A DNA stretch of 64,000 nucleotides. It comes from Dysgonomonas mossii DSM 22836. Its GTDB lineage: Bacteria; Bacteroidota; Bacteroidia; Bacteroidales; Dysgonomonadaceae. The position numbers and the translations under genes were made by a program. The notes under the pieces are model-generated. The model was not told the origin of the DNA. It searched no databases and was given only the letters and a program-made list of their open reading frames with translations. This document shows positions 17,474 to 26,846 of this stretch, one piece after another; positions within the stretch are counted from its first letter, which is position 1; each line of letters begins with the position of its first letter. The stretch is from contig NZ_GL892007.1 in assembly GCF_000213575.1 (NCBI RefSeq), positions 186,001 to 250,000 on the forward strand. Reading direction: 5' to 3'.

Positions 17474-20400
17474 ATGGAAAATGGAATTTCAGGAAAAATA
17501 GCCGGAGCGTTTATCAAGTCTAAATTGAGTATCCTACTCATGCTAGCTTTTATGCTCTTAGGTCTGTTCAGCATATATTTCATACCCCGCGAAGAAGAAC
17601 CTCAGATAGAAGTTCCGATGGCGGACATCATGATTGGTTATCCCGGAGCAACACCTCAGGAAGTAGAATCGGGTGTAGTTCAACCTATCGAGAAAATCAT
17701 ATCAAATATCAAAGGTGTAGAGCATGTTTATTCTACTTCTATGAATGGTATGGGTATGCTCACCGTACAATTTTATGTGGGCGAAGATGTGGAACGTTCG
17801 TTAGTAAAACTTTACAATGAAATGATGAAGAATATGGATCGTATGCCACAAGGTGCTACTATGCCATTGGTAAAATCACGAGCCATAGATGATGTACCTG
17901 CATTAGCTTTCACTTTTTGGAGTGATAAAATGGGTGATTACCAAATACGTCAGGTAGCCGAAGTAGTTGGCAACGAGATAAAGAAAATACCTGATGTAGC
18001 ACAAGTGAATATTGTAGGTGGACAAAGCCGACAGGTGAAGGTCATGCTCGGCAAAGACGAGATGGCTCAGAACAAGCTCGACTTTGGAGCAATAGCCCAA
18101 TCACTGCAAGCGAATAATGCACAAATGCAAAGCGGAAATATCGTAACAGGTGATATGGTTTATTCTGTACAAACCGGCAATTTCTTTGCAAATGTGGATG
18201 AAGTGAAGAATCTGATTGTAGGAACAAATGACAATCAGCCGGTCTACCTATATCAAATAGCAGAAGTAGAAGACGGGCCGGAAGTACCCAAACAATATGT
18301 TTCGTTTGGATATGGAACTGCGTCAGGCGATAAAAAAGCCGGAATGCCCGACGACTATTCGGCTGTAACTATTTCTATTGCCAAGAAAAAAGGTGCTGAT
18401 GCAATGAAGCTGGCAGAAGTAGTCATTGATAAAGTAGAGCACCTGAAAAAAGATGTTATCACAAAGGATTTAAATGTAGATGTTACCCGTAATTATGGAG
18501 AGACGGCTTCACACAAAGTATCCGAATTACTGTTCCACTTATCTATTGCTATTATAGTTGTAACCTTGTTTGTGATGATAGCTATGGGATGGCGTGGTGG
18601 TCTGGTAGTATTCCTTTCCGTGCCTGTAACTTTTGCCCTTACTCTGTTTGCTTATTACTTTTTGGGATATACGCTTAATCGCATCACACTGTTTGCATTA
18701 GTATTCGTGACGGGTATTGTTGTGGATGACTCCATTGTAATTGCGGAGAATATGCATCGCCACTTCAAGATGAAAAAACTACCTCCGTTACAAGCTGCGC
18801 TATATGCTATCAATGAAGTAGGGAATCCGACTATCTTGGCAACGCTGACTGTTATCGCTGCGGTACTTCCTATGGCATTCGTGTCGGGGATGATGGGACC
18901 ATATATGAGTCCGATGCCTATAGGTGCATCCATAGCCATGATTTTCTCTTTACTGGTAGCTCTGACGTTGACTCCGTATTTCGGCTATTTATTCTTAAGA
19001 CATAAAGATAAAAAAGGAGAAGGACTCGAAAGTGAAGAAAAAGAAACGGATTTGCATGAAACAAAAATATACAAATTATATGCTAAAATAGTAACACCGT
19101 TTTTGGAAAACAGAAAACGTCGCTGGACATTTATGATTGGCTTAACTGTCGTTTTACTGGGATCGTTTGTGTTGTTTTATACAAAATCTGTTCCGGTAAA
19201 AATGTTGCCTTTCGATAATAAGAATGAGTTTCAAGTGGTAATAGATATGCCGGAGGGAACGACTTTGGAACGTACTGCCGCCGTAACGAAAGAATTAGCT
19301 GTGCATATCAGCCGGAATGATAAGGTAACCAATTATCAAACGTATGTGGGAACTTCTGCTCCTATTAGCTTCAATGGATTGGTTCGCCACTATGACATGC
19401 GCATGGGTGACAATGTAGCTGATATACAAGTTAATCTTGTAGACAAAGGAGAACGTAGCGAACAAAGTCATGATATAGCCACATCGGTGCGTGCCGATTT
19501 GCAAGCTATCGGCAAAAAATACAATGCCAATGTGAAAATAGTGGAGGTACCGCCCGGTCCTCCTGTAATGTCTACAATTGCAGCCGAGATATATGGTCCA
19601 GACTATGATCAACAAATAGCTGTAGCCAAACAAGTGAAAGATCTGTTGGCGCAAACTAACAATGTGGTCGATGTTGATTGGTCGGTAGAAGATACTCAGA
19701 CTGAATATAAGTTTGAGGTGAATAAAGACAAAGCGATGAAATTAGGAATTCCAAATGCTCAAGTTGTTCAGAATATGAGAACGGCTCTGTCGGGTATGCC
19801 TGTAGGTATATTGCATCAACCTTCATCAGTCAATCAAGTAGGCATTGTACTTCAACTGTCAGAAAAAGAGAAATCAAGCATAGAAGATGTATTAAGTATG
19901 AAAGTTGTGAATCAACAAGGTATGGCAATTCCCGTTAGCGATTTGGTGAAGGTCACTAAAGGAGAAAAAGAAAAGAGCATTCATCGCAAAGATCAAAAAC
20001 GTGTAGTTTACATATTAACCGAAGTTGCAGGAAGTTTAGAAAGCCCTATATATCCTATTACGGAAGTGTCGGATAAGTTATCTCAGGTAAAACTCCCTGA
20101 AGGATACACTTTATCAGAAGAATATAGTAAGCAACCAAAATATGAAGACAACTTTTTCTTAAAGTGGGATGGAGAATGGCAAATAACATACGAGGTGTTC
20201 CGCGATTTAGGATTAGCATTCTTATTTGTATTAATTATTATCTATGTACTCATTGTCGCATGGTTCCAAAACTTTATTACACCGTTGGTACAGTTGGCTG
20301 CTATACCTCTATCATTGATTGGTATTATTTTCGGCCACTGGATTATGGGAGCTTACTTCAGTGCCCCGTCTATGATTGGATTCATTGCCTTAGCCGGAAT

Positions 20401-20680
20401 TATGGTGCGAAACTCTGTACTACTTATCGACTTTATCGACATACGGCTCAAAGATGGTATTCCATTAAAACAAGCTGTTATTGAAGCCGGAGCTGTACGT
20501 ACCACGCCTATCATACTGACTGCCGGAGGGGTAGTCTTGGGGGCAATCGTCATTCTATTCGATCCTATTTTTCAAGGTCTGGCAATTTCTTTGATGGGTG
20601 GAACAATAACCTCTACTGTACTGACACTGATTGTTGTGCCGTTGTTGTATTTCAAAATGTTGAAAAAGAAAGTAAAATGA
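17474..20680 (+). CDS. RND-family inner membrane efflux transporter (AcrB-like)
   Basis: A 1068-residue transporter of normal RND length. It begins with a cytoplasmic helix and TM1 (LSILLMLAFMLLGLFSIYFI) followed by PREEEPQIEVPMADI, a sequence seen in hydrophobe/amphiphile-type RND pumps. TM4 carries the proton-relay acidic pair in VTGIVVDDSIVIAENMHRHF, and TM11-12 carry GIMVRNSVLLIDFID. The pump works in the inner membrane by proton antiport, with the adaptor and TolC protein. The substrate is unknown. The stop codon overlaps the next start (ATGA at 20677-20680), indicating translational coupling to the PII-like protein. Confidence 0.95.
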   Translation: MENGISGKIAGAFIKSKLSILLMLAFMLLGLFSIYFIPREEEPQIEVPMADIMIGYPGATPQEVESGVVQPIEKIISNIKGVEHVYSTSMNGMGMLTVQFYVGEDVERSLVKLYNEMMKNMDRMPQGATMPLVKSRAIDDVPALAFTFWSDKMGDYQIRQVAEVVGNEIKKIPDVAQVNIVGGQSRQVKVMLGKDEMAQNKLDFGAIAQSLQANNAQMQSGNIVTGDMVYSVQTGNFFANVDEVKNLIVGTNDNQPVYLYQIAEVEDGPEVPKQYVSFGYGTASGDKKAGMPDDYSAVTISIAKKKGADAMKLAEVVIDKVEHLKKDVITKDLNVDVTRNYGETASHKVSELLFHLSIAIIVVTLFVMIAMGWRGGLVVFLSVPVTFALTLFAYYFLGYTLNRITLFALVFVTGIVVDDSIVIAENMHRHFKMKKLPPLQAALYAINEVGNPTILATLTVIAAVLPMAFVSGMMGPYMSPMPIGASIAMIFSLLVALTLTPYFGYLFLRHKDKKGEGLESEEKETDLHETKIYKLYAKIVTPFLENRKRRWTFMIGLTVVLLGSFVLFYTKSVPVKMLPFDNKNEFQVVIDMPEGTTLERTAAVTKELAVHISRNDKVTNYQTYVGTSAPISFNGLVRHYDMRMGDNVADIQVNLVDKGERSEQSHDIATSVRADLQAIGKKYNANVKIVEVPPGPPVMSTIAAEIYGPDYDQQIAVAKQVKDLLAQTNNVVDVDWSVEDTQTEYKFEVNKDKAMKLGIPNAQVVQNMRTALSGMPVGILHQPSSVNQVGIVLQLSEKEKSSIEDVLSMKVVNQQGMAIPVSDLVKVTKGEKEKSIHRKDQKRVVYILTEVAGSLESPIYPITEVSDKLSQVKLPEGYTLSEEYSKQPKYEDNFFLKWDGEWQITYEVFRDLGLAFLFVLIIIYVLIVAWFQNFITPLVQLAAIPLSLIGIIFGHWIMGAYFSAPSMIGFIALAGIMVRNSVLLIDFIDIRLKDGIPLKQAVIEAGAVRTTPIILTAGGVVLGAIVILFDPIFQGLAISLMGGTITSTVLTLIVVPLLYFKMLKKKVK

Positions 20681-20994
20681 TTATGAAGCTATTAGTTGTA
20701 TTAAGTATAAAGGAATATCAGGAACAAGTGGGAAGCCTGCTCCATGATGCCGGAGTAAAACGGTTTAGTGTAACCAATATCACCGGATATAAAAAGAAGG
20801 AAGAAAATTTGGGCTGGTTTGCAGCGAATGGTAGTAATGCAAAAACTAATTCGATAATGCTTTTCAGCTTTGTAACAAAAGAAATTGCAGACAAGGCTAT
20901 TGTAGAAATTGATAATTGCAATATTGAGACAAAAAATCCTTTCCCTGTACATGCTTTTGTCCTTGATGTAGAGAATTTTTCTAAACTGATTTGA
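20677..20994 (+). CDS. Small PII-like protein coupled to the RND pump
   Basis: A 105-residue cytosolic protein with no signal peptide. The pattern KLLVVLSIKEYQEQVGSLLHDAGVKRFSV, then a loop, then SIMLFSFVTKEIADKAIVEID and HAFVLDVE is a beta-alpha-beta-beta-alpha-beta ferredoxin-like arrangement, as in PII/GlnB-like proteins. DUF3240-type PII-like proteins are known next to cation RND pumps; I judge this to be similar but cannot confirm it. It overlaps the pump stop by 4 bp; a second ATG lies at 20683. A regulatory role on the pump is an inference from coupling. Confidence 0.8.
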   Translation: MIMKLLVVLSIKEYQEQVGSLLHDAGVKRFSVTNITGYKKKEENLGWFAANGSNAKTNSIMLFSFVTKEIADKAIVEIDNCNIETKNPFPVHAFVLDVENFSKLI

Positions 20995-20996
20995 TT

Positions 20997-21185
20997 ATGA
21001 AACGTGAATATATTATACGGATAGTAGCGGGTACAATGGTTTTAACAGGCATTTCTCTGGCTTATTTTGTTTCTATCGGATGGCTGTTGTTACCTGCATT
21101 TGTTGGAGTGAATCTTATACAGTCTTCGTTTACTAAATTTTGTCCGTTGGAAATCCTGCTCGATAAACTGAATGCTAAACAGTAA
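20997..21185 (+). CDS. DUF2892 (YgaP-type) small membrane protein
   Basis: A 62-residue protein with two membrane helices (IIRIVAGTMVLTGISLAYFV and LLPAFVGVNLIQSSF) ending in TKFCPLEILLDKL, the DUF2892 signature where a Cys-Pro follows the second helix. Start chosen at the ATG at 20997, 2 bp after the previous stop; the frame also reaches a TTG at 20991. In E. coli YgaP a DUF2892 membrane part is fused to a rhodanese domain. Here it stands alone at the end of the pump operon. Its function is unknown. A related protein is encoded at 28150-28386. Confidence 0.88.
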   Translation: MKREYIIRIVAGTMVLTGISLAYFVSIGWLLLPAFVGVNLIQSSFTKFCPLEILLDKLNAKQ

Positions 21186-21204
21186 ATTGATTAATTAAAC
21201 TTGA

Positions 21205-21248
21205 GAGAGCAAAACCGAAGACTGAAATCGTCTTTTGCTCTCTTTTTT
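21205..21248 (+). terminator. Intrinsic terminator after the efflux operon
   Basis: GAGAGCAAAA (21205-21214) pairs with TTTTGCTCTC (21233-21242), with an inner GAC/GTC pairing, followed by a T-run. It ends 5 bp before the chosen ATG of the phospholipase gene at 21253, so that gene is either read through or has a promoter inside or just before this hairpin. Confidence 0.75.
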
Positions 21249-21252
21249 AGAT

Positions 21253-22167
21253 ATGAAAACAATATTTAATATAATAATCGTATTGTTTATCTTCATTATA
21301 CGCATACCCAGCGTCTACTCACAGGAGAATACCATCTTACAGGTGGATAGTCTTTCACTTCGGAATAACTATCTGAATGAGATGCAGTCAATAAATGTAT
21401 TGAGACATAAACCGATTGAAGTTTCGGAAGACCTTGTAAGATCTGTACTCGACAAGCAGACACCTTTTGCGGTATATAAGGATAATTATATGGTAACCGG
21501 AATCCCTTTAAATAAATCGGTAACCCGCAAAACTACTGATGCATTCTTTCAGTTTAGCATTCGCCACAGAGTTACCAAAAGTGTACTTCCTTTCAACTCA
21601 TTCTTATACATTACTTATTCTCAGAAATCATTTTGGGATATTTACGACGAATCAAGTCCTTTCCGCGATACAAATTATAATCCGGGAATAGGCTTTGGCA
21701 GGTATGTGATAAAAGACAATAAACTGAAAGGGGCAATGATGATTTCTTTGGAACATGAGTCGAATGGTAAAGCCGGAGAAGACTCACGGAGTTGGAATTA
21801 TATAAATCTATCAGCCAAATACTTTTACAATATGCGATTATCGGCTAAAGCTCAAATATATCTGCCCTATGTAGATGGTGGTAATAATAAAGATTTATTG
21901 CGCGACAAAGGATATGGCATTTTTTCGGTCAATTATATAGATAAGGAAAATCTATGGTGGTTTAGCCTTAATATAATGCCTCGAGATAAGGTTATAAACC
22001 CTAATTTACATACATCTTTATCCTTTAGAGTATCCAAAAATTCAAATCAATACTTAACTTTGGATTATTATGCCGGATATGGAGAAGGGTTGCTAAATTA
22101 CAAGAAATATACAAATCAGGTAAGAATAGGATTTACGATAAAACCCGATTTCTTCAGTGCATACTAA
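21253..22167 (+). CDS. pldA: Outer membrane phospholipase A (OMPLA/PldA-like)
   Basis: A 304-residue exported protein (signal peptide ending VYSQ). The catalytic signature is clear: HESNGK with His168 and Ser170, and SRSWN with Asn182. The Ser-to-Asn spacing of 12 equals that of the E. coli triad His142/Ser144/Asn156. The rest is beta-barrel like, with alternating strands (FSLNIMPRD, TLDYYAGYGEG) and a final Y. The frame is open upstream to a TTG at 21235, but that lies in the terminator, so I use the ATG at 21253. It hydrolyses phospholipids that reach the outer leaflet. It sits right behind the efflux operon, possibly as part of an envelope-stress set. Confidence 0.9.
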   Translation: MKTIFNIIIVLFIFIIRIPSVYSQENTILQVDSLSLRNNYLNEMQSINVLRHKPIEVSEDLVRSVLDKQTPFAVYKDNYMVTGIPLNKSVTRKTTDAFFQFSIRHRVTKSVLPFNSFLYITYSQKSFWDIYDESSPFRDTNYNPGIGFGRYVIKDNKLKGAMMISLEHESNGKAGEDSRSWNYINLSAKYFYNMRLSAKAQIYLPYVDGGNNKDLLRDKGYGIFSVNYIDKENLWWFSLNIMPRDKVINPNLHTSLSFRVSKNSNQYLTLDYYAGYGEGLLNYKKYTNQVRIGFTIKPDFFSAY

Positions 22168-22177
22168 TTAAAAAAGA

Positions 22178-22801
22178 ATGACTATGAATAATAAATGGGA
22201 CGAAAGTTATAATATTGAAAAATACCGCTACGGAGAAGCTCCGAATCTATTTTTCAAGCAAATCATCGATACGCTTCCAATAGGAAAAATTCTTCTTCCG
22301 GCTGATGGAGAGGGACGAAATGGTGTATATGCAGCGACAAGGGGTTGGAATGTAGATGCTTTCGACCAAAGCCAGCAAGCTAAAGAAAAAGCCTTGCGTT
22401 TGGCTCAAAAGAATAGTGTGAATATTTCATTCAAAGTGATTGATTTCGAAGACATCTCTGAAAATTATATTGTAGACTCTTATGATGTAATTGCTCTTAC
22501 CTATGTTCACCTACCGGAACAGTTAAAAGCAAAATATCACAGATCATTATTGCCTTTTTTGAAAATTGGAGGGCATATTATTATCGAAGGATTCAGTAAA
22601 GAGCATGTAAAACACCAGCAACAAAATCCATTGGCGGGAGGTCCTCCACATGTGGAAATGATGTATTCGAAGGAAGAGATTTTATATATTTTTGAATCTT
22701 TAAAAATCGAATTCTTGGAAGAGGTAGAAGTAGAATTGGCAGAAGGGATAGGGCATAATGGAAAAGCCTCTGTAATACGATTTATCGGGGAAAAGATATA
22801 A
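22178..22801 (+). CDS. Class I SAM-dependent methyltransferase (TehB-like)
   Basis: A 207-residue cytosolic protein. Motif I is ILLPADGEGRNGVYAATRG, followed by the acidic strand end VDAFDQS, motif IV (DVIALTYVHLP) and the IIIEGFSKEH strand. The opening WDESYNIEKYRYGEAPN and the GGPPHVEMMYS element are typical of a Bacteroidota group annotated as TehB-like or small-molecule methyltransferases. The substrate is unknown; tellurite or thiol methylation is a family-level possibility. The gene starts 10 bp after pldA and shares its transcript. A second ATG lies at 22184. Confidence 0.88.
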   Translation: MTMNNKWDESYNIEKYRYGEAPNLFFKQIIDTLPIGKILLPADGEGRNGVYAATRGWNVDAFDQSQQAKEKALRLAQKNSVNISFKVIDFEDISENYIVDSYDVIALTYVHLPEQLKAKYHRSLLPFLKIGGHIIIEGFSKEHVKHQQQNPLAGGPPHVEMMYSKEEILYIFESLKIEFLEEVEVELAEGIGHNGKASVIRFIGEKI

Positions 22802-22810
22802 ATAAAAAGA

Positions 22811-22840
22811 GAGGCGACGGTAAATGATAACCGTTGCCTC
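22811..22840. terminator. Bidirectional terminator between the methyltransferase and trehalose operon
   Basis: GAGGCGACGG (22811-22820) pairs with CCGTTGCCTC (22831-22840), one G-T wobble, loop of 10. On the minus strand the stem is followed by a T-rich tract (CTTTTTATTT), so it is best for the GH15 transcript; on the plus strand only TATTGTATTG follows. Confidence 0.65.
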
Positions 22841-22875
22841 TATTGTATTGCTTATAAAACGCTACTGGTTCAGTC

Positions 22876-24669
22876 TTAAGGTTTAATAAAATTGATATAT
22901 TTTCGTTCTTCAGAGAACAGCAAAGCTGTATCTATCAACGCCAGATGAGAATAGGCTTGAGGAAAGTTACCCAGCATACGTTTGGTTTCGAAATCCAAAT
23001 CTTCACTAAACAACCCCAGATGATTCGAATATTCCAATAACTGATCAAATATTTTCCGGGCTTCGCCTTTCTCACCAATCATAAACAATGCACGAGTTAG
23101 CCAAAAGGTACAGATAGTAAAAGCAGAAGATGGCAAACCAAAATCATCATCGACTTTATATCGATACATCAATCCATTATGATATAATTCTTCTTTTACA
23201 CGTTTTACTGTCTTTATATAGCGATCGTCGTTTGCATCTATAAAACCATACTGTTCCATCAAAAGCAATGATGAGTCCATATGTGTATTATCATAGGCTT
23301 GAGTAAAACTCTGAATCTGATCGTTCCATCCATTCTGCATCACATCTTCCTTTATAGCCATCGCTTCTTTTTGCCATGCAGATACATAGTCGGTCTGATT
23401 TAAAAGTTTGGCTATATCTATTGCTCTGTCAAGAGCTACCCAACACATTACCTTCGAGAAGACAAAATGCTTTTCGATGTTACGGAACTCCCAGATACTC
23501 TGATCTGGATTTCGCCAAACCATATAGACTGTTCTGACGATCGATTTAACGACTTCCCACATTTCTTCCAATTCGCCCAATGTCCCAGGAAAACGGAAAT
23601 AGTAGCTATGTATAACATCCATCAGATAGCCAAAAGTGTCATTTTGTTTTTGGAAATATGCGGCATTTCCAATTCTTACCGGTTGGGAATTTTCATATCC
23701 TGCCAAATGTGGCAGTATCTCTTCTTTTAATGTACGACTACCATCTATTCCATACATAATTTGTAAAGAATCTGATTTAGATTTTAATATATCCTTCACA
23801 AAAGACATAAACCGCTTCGCTGTCGAATGATGTCCAAGTTCTATCAGGGTTTCTATAGACATCGATGCATCACGAATCCAGCAAAATCGATAATCCCAGT
23901 TGCGGACTTCACCTATTGTTTCCGGAATACTGGTGGTAAGGGCGGCCATAATAGCTCCGGATGACTCATAACACATCAGTTTAAGCGCCAACAGACTGCG
24001 ACAAATATAGTCGTTGTATTCTATGAATTTTCGAGAACGATTATTCCAATTCAACCAGTAAATCTTTGTACGCTGATATTCAAGATAGGCTCGGTTGATA
24101 TCTATATTCGCTAGTTTTTGACTATACGACAATAGCATATACTGGTCTTGCTCCAGAATAATTTCTTCTTGATTTAATATGGTGTCAAAATCAATATTTG
24201 AATATAAATAGATATTATCATTCCCATCTACTAAAGAGAATGTTCTTATAAAGTAGGCAAACTTTTTGTGTATGACCGAATCTCTGGCATAATTCATTAC
24301 AGGAGTATAATTTATCCTAAAACGTGGTTTACCATCAATGAGTCTTATATAACGATAGATTTCGGAAGGGATATAATACTCGTCTCCACGGGTCTTGTAT
24401 CTCGGCATAAAATCGAGTACTTCAAATACACCCTCATCAGAAGCAAAGCGAGTACAAAGTATATTTGTTTCTTTAAAGTAATTTTGTGTAATACGATAGC
24501 TATCAGATACAATGAATGAAAAGCTCCCGCCTTTATCTTTATCTAATAATTTAGAAAACACAGATGGAGAATCGAATACCGGAAAACAAAGCCAATCGAT
24601 ACTTCCTTCTTTTGATATTAAAGCAGCAGTTTTACAATTTCCGACTACACCGTAATCTAGATTATCCAT
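22876..24669 (-). CDS. GH15-family glycoside hydrolase (glucoamylase or trehalase type)
   Basis: A 597-residue cytosolic protein with no signal peptide. The N-terminal beta domain starts DNLDYGVVGNCKTAALISKEG, as in bacterial GH15 proteins. The (alpha/alpha)6 domain has RNWDYRFCWIRDAS and the acidic segments IWEFR (Glu394) and LFSED (Glu556), whose positions agree with the catalytic pair of GH15 trehalases. I start at the ATG at 24669; the frame reaches a TTG two codons earlier. It follows the trehalose synthesis gene by 11 bp, so a cytosolic trehalase or maltose/trehalose-type glucosidase is the most likely activity. Glucoamylase on other alpha-glucans cannot be excluded. Confidence 0.92.
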   Translation of the reverse strand: MDNLDYGVVGNCKTAALISKEGSIDWLCFPVFDSPSVFSKLLDKDKGGSFSFIVSDSYRITQNYFKETNILCTRFASDEGVFEVLDFMPRYKTRGDEYYIPSEIYRYIRLIDGKPRFRINYTPVMNYARDSVIHKKFAYFIRTFSLVDGNDNIYLYSNIDFDTILNQEEIILEQDQYMLLSYSQKLANIDINRAYLEYQRTKIYWLNWNNRSRKFIEYNDYICRSLLALKLMCYESSGAIMAALTTSIPETIGEVRNWDYRFCWIRDASMSIETLIELGHHSTAKRFMSFVKDILKSKSDSLQIMYGIDGSRTLKEEILPHLAGYENSQPVRIGNAAYFQKQNDTFGYLMDVIHSYYFRFPGTLGELEEMWEVVKSIVRTVYMVWRNPDQSIWEFRNIEKHFVFSKVMCWVALDRAIDIAKLLNQTDYVSAWQKEAMAIKEDVMQNGWNDQIQSFTQAYDNTHMDSSLLLMEQYGFIDANDDRYIKTVKRVKEELYHNGLMYRYKVDDDFGLPSSAFTICTFWLTRALFMIGEKGEARKIFDQLLEYSNHLGLFSEDLDFETKRMLGNFPQAYSHLALIDTALLFSEERKYINFIKP

Positions 24670-24680
24670 AAGCAATTAAA

Positions 24681-26846
24681 TTATTTTATTAGTTTTTTCA
24701 AGAAATCAATGTTTAAAGTTTGTTTTGGAATATTATACCGCGCTGCATTTGATGGGTCTCCTACTTTTATCGTTATAGCCGTATCCGGCAATGCCATAAA
24801 CATTTCTTCATCAGTTGTATCGTCTCCTATAGCCATCACAAAATCGTATTCGCTTTGACTGATTAGCCTTAAAGCTTCTGAGCCTTTATTAAATTCGCCT
24901 GACTTAATTTCTACAATTTTATTTCCTTTCATTATCTGCAAATTCTGTCTTGATGCTGGATTTATTAAGGCATTTATCAGCTGTGTTACACGTAGTTCGG
25001 CCAACCAGACATCAACATCCCGGTAATGAAAGACCAAGGCCGTTTCTTTTATTTCAAGTTTCGAACGAGGAGTCTTTTTTACTGTATGTTTGATTATGTC
25101 TATTATCTCTTGATCCCATTCAGTTTTCTGCCCTTTACTTTTCCATATACCATTCTCTTTGTAAAACATACCATGTTCGGCTGCCATATCTAAAGGTAAA
25201 TGTCCTAACCAATCTTCAAGGGTCTGTTTATCTCTACCACTACTTATTATCATTCTATTATGGCTATCAGCACACATTTTTTTCAAAAGATCAATAACTT
25301 CAGTCGTTGGTGATGCTTTCATCGGATTGCGATGAAATGAGACTAATGTGCCATCGTAGTCTAAAATAATCAGACGTTTTTGAGCTTTTTGGTATGCATC
25401 TTTTATTTCATTGAAGTTTTTTCGTACGATTATTTTCTTTTGTAATTCTTTATTTTTCTTTTTTACTGAAAACAATTCTTCTATAAAATCTTTAGCCCAT
25501 TGTCCAACATGTTGAGAAGAAATAATCTCTTGCATATTTGATATAGCTGCTTTTTGCTCCTCTTCCGGCATTTCCAATGCTATAAGAAGAGCATTCTCTA
25601 AATCCTTTATATTAGTTGGATTCACTATCAGCGCATCAGATAACTCAATAGATGCTCCGGCCATTTCACTTAAGATGAGTACACCTTTCCCTTCTCGTTT
25701 TGTTGCAATATACTCTTTTGCAACAAGGTTCATCCCATCCCTAAAAGGGTTAACTAAACATATATCCGATATATGATACAAAGCTGTTATCTCTTCGAAG
25801 ACGAATGACCTATAAAAATAATTGATTGGTTGCCATCCTGCTGTAGCATATTTACCATTGATGGCTCCTACCTTCTGGTCTATATCTTCTTTCAGCTTTG
25901 CATAAATATCAACATTGTCTCTTGATGGTGCTACAATCATAATGAGACTAACCTTTCCTCTATATTGCGGTTGGTTTGCTAAGAAGTCTTCAAAACACCT
26001 TAAACGCATAAGAATACCTTTGCTATAATCCAGCCTATCTACAGATAATATAAGCTTGCTGTTGCCAAACTCACCACGTAGTTTCTCTGCTTGTTTCTTT
26101 ATATGAGGATTTAATAAAGCATTGTGATACATATCATAATTTATTCCCATTGGAAAAGCATCCACATCTACGATTCTGCCATCTAAATGGATTTCATCGA
26201 GATTGCAATCTAATTTTAGTACCCTATAAACAGCACTAATAAAATGTCTCATATATCCATGCGTATGAAAGGCAACAAGGTCAGCGCCCAGCAGACCGTT
26301 TAAAATATCACTTCTTTCGGGTAAGCACCTAAATAATTCATAAGAAGGGAATGGTATATGATGAAAGTAACCAATACTTACTTCAGGCATTCTGTCTCTT
26401 ATCATTCGGGGTAAAAGCATCAATTGATAGTCCTGGATCCAAACAATATCATCAGGTTCTATGATCTCCATCGCTTTTTCACAGAATAAAGCATTCACTT
26501 CCTTATATACAGTCCAGTAGCAATTATTGTACCTTACATTGCTGAAAAAGTAATGAGAAAGCGGCCAAATTACACTGTTGCTATATCCTTCATAATAATT
26601 TTCTATTTGTGAAGGAGTAAGATTTACCGAATGAAAGTTCAGATCAGCTAGTTGTTTGTCTATTTTCTGCTGCTCATGCACATCTTCAAGATACATTCCT
26701 GTCCAACCAACCCAATGCGTTTCCATATTTGTCTCTAATGAGTTCAGTCCGGTTGAAAGGCCTCCCGGGCTAGGAACGACCTTGTACTCATTTTCCTCTT
26801 CCACCACTTTTAGTGGTAATCTATTAGATATAATAATCAACTTCAT
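24681..26846 (-). CDS. otsAB: Bifunctional trehalose-6-phosphate synthase/phosphatase
   Basis: A 721-residue fusion. Residues 1-460 form a GT20 synthase (LIIISNRLPLKV at the start, WVGWTG, VWIQDYQLMLLPRMIRD, SVDRLDYSKGI, NPFRDGMNLVAKEY), which makes trehalose-6-phosphate from UDP-glucose and glucose-6-phosphate. Residues about 485-721 form an HAD phosphatase with DYDGT (496-500), ISSGRD and GDDTTDEEMF (from 674), which yields trehalose. Both active sites look intact. OtsA-OtsB fusions are common in Bacteroidota. It is the first gene of a two-gene operon with the GH15 gene. Trehalose is a stress and compatible solute. Confidence 0.96.
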   Translation of the reverse strand: MKLIIISNRLPLKVVEEENEYKVVPSPGGLSTGLNSLETNMETHWVGWTGMYLEDVHEQQKIDKQLADLNFHSVNLTPSQIENYYEGYSNSVIWPLSHYFFSNVRYNNCYWTVYKEVNALFCEKAMEIIEPDDIVWIQDYQLMLLPRMIRDRMPEVSIGYFHHIPFPSYELFRCLPERSDILNGLLGADLVAFHTHGYMRHFISAVYRVLKLDCNLDEIHLDGRIVDVDAFPMGINYDMYHNALLNPHIKKQAEKLRGEFGNSKLILSVDRLDYSKGILMRLRCFEDFLANQPQYRGKVSLIMIVAPSRDNVDIYAKLKEDIDQKVGAINGKYATAGWQPINYFYRSFVFEEITALYHISDICLVNPFRDGMNLVAKEYIATKREGKGVLILSEMAGASIELSDALIVNPTNIKDLENALLIALEMPEEEQKAAISNMQEIISSQHVGQWAKDFIEELFSVKKKNKELQKKIIVRKNFNEIKDAYQKAQKRLIILDYDGTLVSFHRNPMKASPTTEVIDLLKKMCADSHNRMIISSGRDKQTLEDWLGHLPLDMAAEHGMFYKENGIWKSKGQKTEWDQEIIDIIKHTVKKTPRSKLEIKETALVFHYRDVDVWLAELRVTQLINALINPASRQNLQIMKGNKIVEIKSGEFNKGSEALRLISQSEYDFVMAIGDDTTDEEMFMALPDTAITIKVGDPSNAARYNIPKQTLNIDFLKKLIK

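Noticed and set aside
20991-20996. TTG start for the DUF2892 protein overlapping the PII-like gene
   Set aside because: An ATG two codons later gives the normal N-terminus of the family and follows the upstream stop by 2 bp.
23620-23660. Loss of a catalytic residue in GH15, because the YGE motif of many homologues reads FGY here
   Set aside because: The catalytic glutamates of GH15 trehalases fit IWEFR and LFSED, which are both intact, so the substitution is not evidence of inactivity.
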